Source of the DNA: Piper betle | Taxonomy: Eukaryota; Streptophyta; Magnoliopsida; Piperales; Piperaceae | Assembly (NCBI GenBank): GCA_033002965.1 | Contig: JAURVB010013248.1 | Location: 62,001-126,000 of the forward strand | DNA: 64,000 bases | Direction: 5' to 3' | In this document: in pieces, positions 61,340-64,000 of the stretch | Numbering within the stretch: the first letter of the stretch is position 1 | How the letters are laid out: every line of letters starts with the position of its first letter | The notes under the pieces: generated by a model | What the model was told of the DNA's origin: nothing | Seen by the model: the letters and a program-made list of their open reading frames with translations, nothing else | Databases searched by the model: none | Made by a program: the position numbers and the translations under genes

Positions 61340-62290
61340 CATTCATGCATATAGTTTCAATGGGCGTTAATATTTAGTTGTGTGGTGTAGGTTCAGTGTG
61401 CATATAGCTTGCCGCCTATGCGGGTGGCATTGCTTGAAGTTCCTACCAGTTTCATTTAGGACTTGTTTTTTGATTTTATCATCTACTCCATCGTGTTTTG
61501 AGTTGACTGATACAAGATGTGTTGAGTGGTAGATTTATTGGAGTACACTTATCACGAGTCATTTAGTTGAATGATTTCTGGATTAAAAACCCTCGAAGAT
61601 GAGATCCCTCATGTTTGTTTTTAAAAACAAAATCCCCCTCAAATTGATTTCACGCCTATTTTATAAATCTCTTCTCATGCCTATATATAATTTTATCTAG
61701 TTTTCAGTAAAACGAGAGATGATAAAATTGACTCGTACATACCATGAGCGGGTGCACTTACTAGTCACAGTGAACTCTGGATTAGTGAGAGGGTTGTTTT
61801 ATTCCGAAGGGATCTTGACAACTACGCGTTTCAAATCTTCATATCAAGAGAAACGTAGGGGTTTTATGAGTATTGTTTAGTACAACGCATATTTCAAAAT
61901 ATAGTTCAAAGGGTATTGAAGGCGACTACCTAAGAATGCTCAGCCTTCGTGCTCACGGTCAGGATATATATGGAGGAAAGGAGAGGACTTAAGATATACC
62001 GGAAGTCCCTAGGGATATAAAAAATACTGAGAGAGTCATCAGCAGACCAGCCAGTCCAAGATGTTATTGAGTCTGCGACCTGATGGTTCTTCAGTAGTTG
62101 CCCTTATGGAGAGTTCAATGGAAGCATAAAATGGTTTTTTTACATGAGAGTTATCTCTTATCTAACCGTTTGTTATTTAGTTATTTTTAGACGAGTGACA
62201 AACGTTGTTGACAATTTTTTATTATTTATATAGGTGAGGAATAGGAATATAATATGCTGACTTTACCAGTGGAGCAGTGATAGCTATATA
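61340..62290 (+). repeat. Duplicated segment, copy B (AT-richer)
   Basis: Partner of 58640-59580. Many differences are C or G in copy A against T or A here, the direction expected from decay of methylated cytosines. GCCTATTTTATAAATCTC near 61647 corresponds to the TATA region of copy A. Confidence 0.8.
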
Positions 62291-63510
62291 CACACACAAA
62301 AATTGAAATGATATGTATTTGATCTTTTATATAATTTTAATTATGATGTATCGATTTATAATGTGATGTTTAATGTTGAAATGACTCAAGAATGTTGAAT
62401 TGATATAATAGGTGTATCAGATAAAATTAGCAGATGGGTTAAGACCCAATTTGTAAATATGAAATTGTGAATATGATAAATATGACAGATGTAATGAACG
62501 GAAGGGTTGAGCCCGATTATAATTATAATTGTGGTGATATAACTTTATCATGTTCTAAAATGAATGTTTATTGCTATGTGTGATGATTAGATATATATAT
62601 TTATATATATTGTTATTTTGACAGGTTGACCCTTTATTGCATTTTCAGGAAAACTCTATCCTTTTTATTTAAAAATTTTATCGATTTTATCTTGATTGTT
62701 TGTGAGTGTGAATTATTTTTCATGTCATTTGCTTATTATCCTATTATAGTTCCTTGCATCTCATGCATGCATAATGATATTTATCTTCTATTTTAAGAGG
62801 CCGAGAGTAGATCTATTCGGGTTAGGTTTGGGTTGACTAACTTAATCAGGTGACCCGTAATATTTTGGTTCGGTTCACAAGTGAGCCAAATTTTGGGTGT
62901 TACAAATTATCTAGCAAGGATAGATCGATCATCAATAATAAATTGTATGATGCTGGAATATATGTAGTTTTGTTATTTTATTTGAGAATTTATTAGCATA
63001 ATTGTGAAACATATGTTGGAATTCATGGGACATGGTAAATCACTCGTATTATTCTTTATTATGATCAATACTCCTTATTGATCAACTAATTACCACATAA
63101 ATATAAATAACATCAATATCATTTCAAACTTGAGTAAAGTGTGCCTTATTAATTTATTTTTTTCCTTGAAACGCATTCCTATTATTAGTAATATTTGTCT
63201 TGGTTTTCATAGGTTGGTTGTTACAATTAGTATCAGAGTCTGGTTTCACAAAATTATGTTAGTGAATGACTCAATACCTGGTTGAAAACCATGAGTCCAT
63301 TGTCCATAGGCTTAGAGGGATTGTTTTTTATAGAATTTATTTCTCTAGTGCTAACTTTCTATGTTGTAGAATGGTTGTGACTACTTTGAACAATCATGGA
63401 ATCGAAGGAACCATTTGAGAGAAAGAATAGGATATGAAAAATGAGTATCCCAACCTTTTAACTTGAGATGTAACATTTTTGGGAACGAAAAATTCCTAAT
63501 TTGGGGAGAT

Positions 63511-64000
63511 TATGAAGCCATGAAAAAAATAGGGAAAAATATTTTTTTCAAATGTCTCCTTATAAGATACCTATCTTATTGAACTTCATCGTATAATAGA
63601 ATAGCCAAATTGTAAAATTAGAGTTTTATGACTAACTTCAATTGTGAAATTAGGATTTCATGACTAAATAGTTATGGTTATGGCAAGAAAGGGCATGCCA
63701 CCATGGTTTTAGACCTTATGGTTAAACTACATGGGTAACTTGAATGGCTAAGGGTTGAATCACTTTAATATGTGGTTGAGTTTAAATTCAAGCACTAAGT
63801 TATTAAGGGAATAATGTGGTTGTTGTGGCTTGAGAAATAAGGAAGTAGAATCTTGACTTAAAAGGCTTCGAGGCTTGATAATGGAGGATTAGAGTTATAG
63901 GGAGGTATTAAACCACTTCCCTTGACCACTTGATTTTCTCTCGTTGTGTAGAAGGAAGTGACAACTTAATGTTAATTTCCTCCCATTAGTTAACATTCCT
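63511..64000 (+). repeat. 3' LTR, cut by window end
   Basis: Begins after the polypurine-like GGGGAGAT with TATGAAGCCATGAAAAAA and follows the order of 56217-56720. The right end is not in the window. Confidence 0.7.

Larger units (their letters stand above)
57165..62904 (+). mobile_element. Nested large LTR-like block, TGTAAAACCC...GGGTGTTACA
   Basis: Begins TGTAAAACCCACG at 57165 and ends TTTTGGGTGTTACA at 62904, complementary-type ends usual for plant gypsy LTRs. Inside are two copies of the same modules: a GC-rich pyrimidine leader (57605-58310; 59702-60060), an AT-rich stretch, and a conserved segment of about 950 bp (58640-59580; 61340-62290). It looks like one LTR with an internal tandem duplication, or two LTR copies fused. 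No gag or pol is present. No target duplication was found (TATTC versus AATTA). Confidence 0.55.
56217..64000 (+). mobile_element. LTR retrotransposon with nearly no interior, interrupted by a nested LTR
   Basis: A 5' LTR starts at about 56217 (TGTAAAATTGCAG), breaks at 57164, resumes after the nested block at about 62905, and ends at GGTTGGTTGTTACA (63223-63226). A decayed initiator-Met primer site (TTAGTATCAGAGTC) follows. After only about 285 bp comes TTTGGGAACGAAAAATTCCT then AATTTGGGGAGAT (a polypurine-type end), and at about 63511 the 3' LTR begins, matching 56217-56700 as far as the window goes. Without the nest the LTR is about 1.27 kb. A TATA motif CTTTATATAAAGGGC lies near 56835. 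Confidence 0.7.

Overview
This window is eukaryotic nuclear DNA from a flowering plant. Genes are split by GT-AG introns, the families are plant-specific (an auxin-conjugate hydrolase, heavy-metal-associated isoprenylated plant proteins, a NGATHA-type B3 factor, a FAR1-type sequence), and the AT-rich spacers are full of LTR retrotransposons and small DNA transposons. GC-rich first exons (hydrolase, B3 gene) beside AT-rich introns fit a monocot better than a eudicot. That is an inference; the species cannot be read from the sequence.

Layout. 1-600 is a tandem array of about 72-bp hairpin-forming units. 1135-2759 (-) is a broken FAR1/Mutator-like sequence. 3050-3820 is an extreme G-on-one-strand tract. 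5324-9949 (+) is a five-exon IAA-amino acid hydrolase (ILR1-like), with one minisatellite family both upstream of it and in its first intron. 11569-12920 (-) is a five-exon HIPP with two HMA domains and a CaaX end. 18382-18841 (+) is a small two-exon HMA-like protein. 20721-26395 holds decayed LTR sequence with a complete but defective Ty1-copia element (21244-25861) inserted in it. 27731-28213 is an internally deleted copia fragment. 28524-36500 is an unrecognised gene remnant split by an LTR element (about 28913-32618) that itself carries copia and Ty3-gypsy pieces. 36500-45000 is mostly gene-poor, with a near-perfect 78-bp palindrome at 43564-43641. 45050-46119 (-) is a B3 transcription factor gene. 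48656-51734 is a young non-autonomous Ty3-gypsy-like element with a perfect target-site duplication. 55160-55671 is a hAT-like MITE. From 56217 to the window end is a nested LTR structure with almost no internal region.

The most consequential observation concerns sequence quality or gene integrity. The three larger recognisable genes look intact in domain order, splice sites and key residues, yet carry at least seven single-base frameshifts, nearly all in short homopolymers. Residual long-read consensus error is the simplest explanation, and a gene caller would mis-model all three. Real pseudogenization is the alternative.

The genes do not form an operon or an obvious pathway. Auxin-conjugate hydrolysis, metal/isoprenyl HMA proteins and a B3 repressor-like factor are independent plant genes among repeats.
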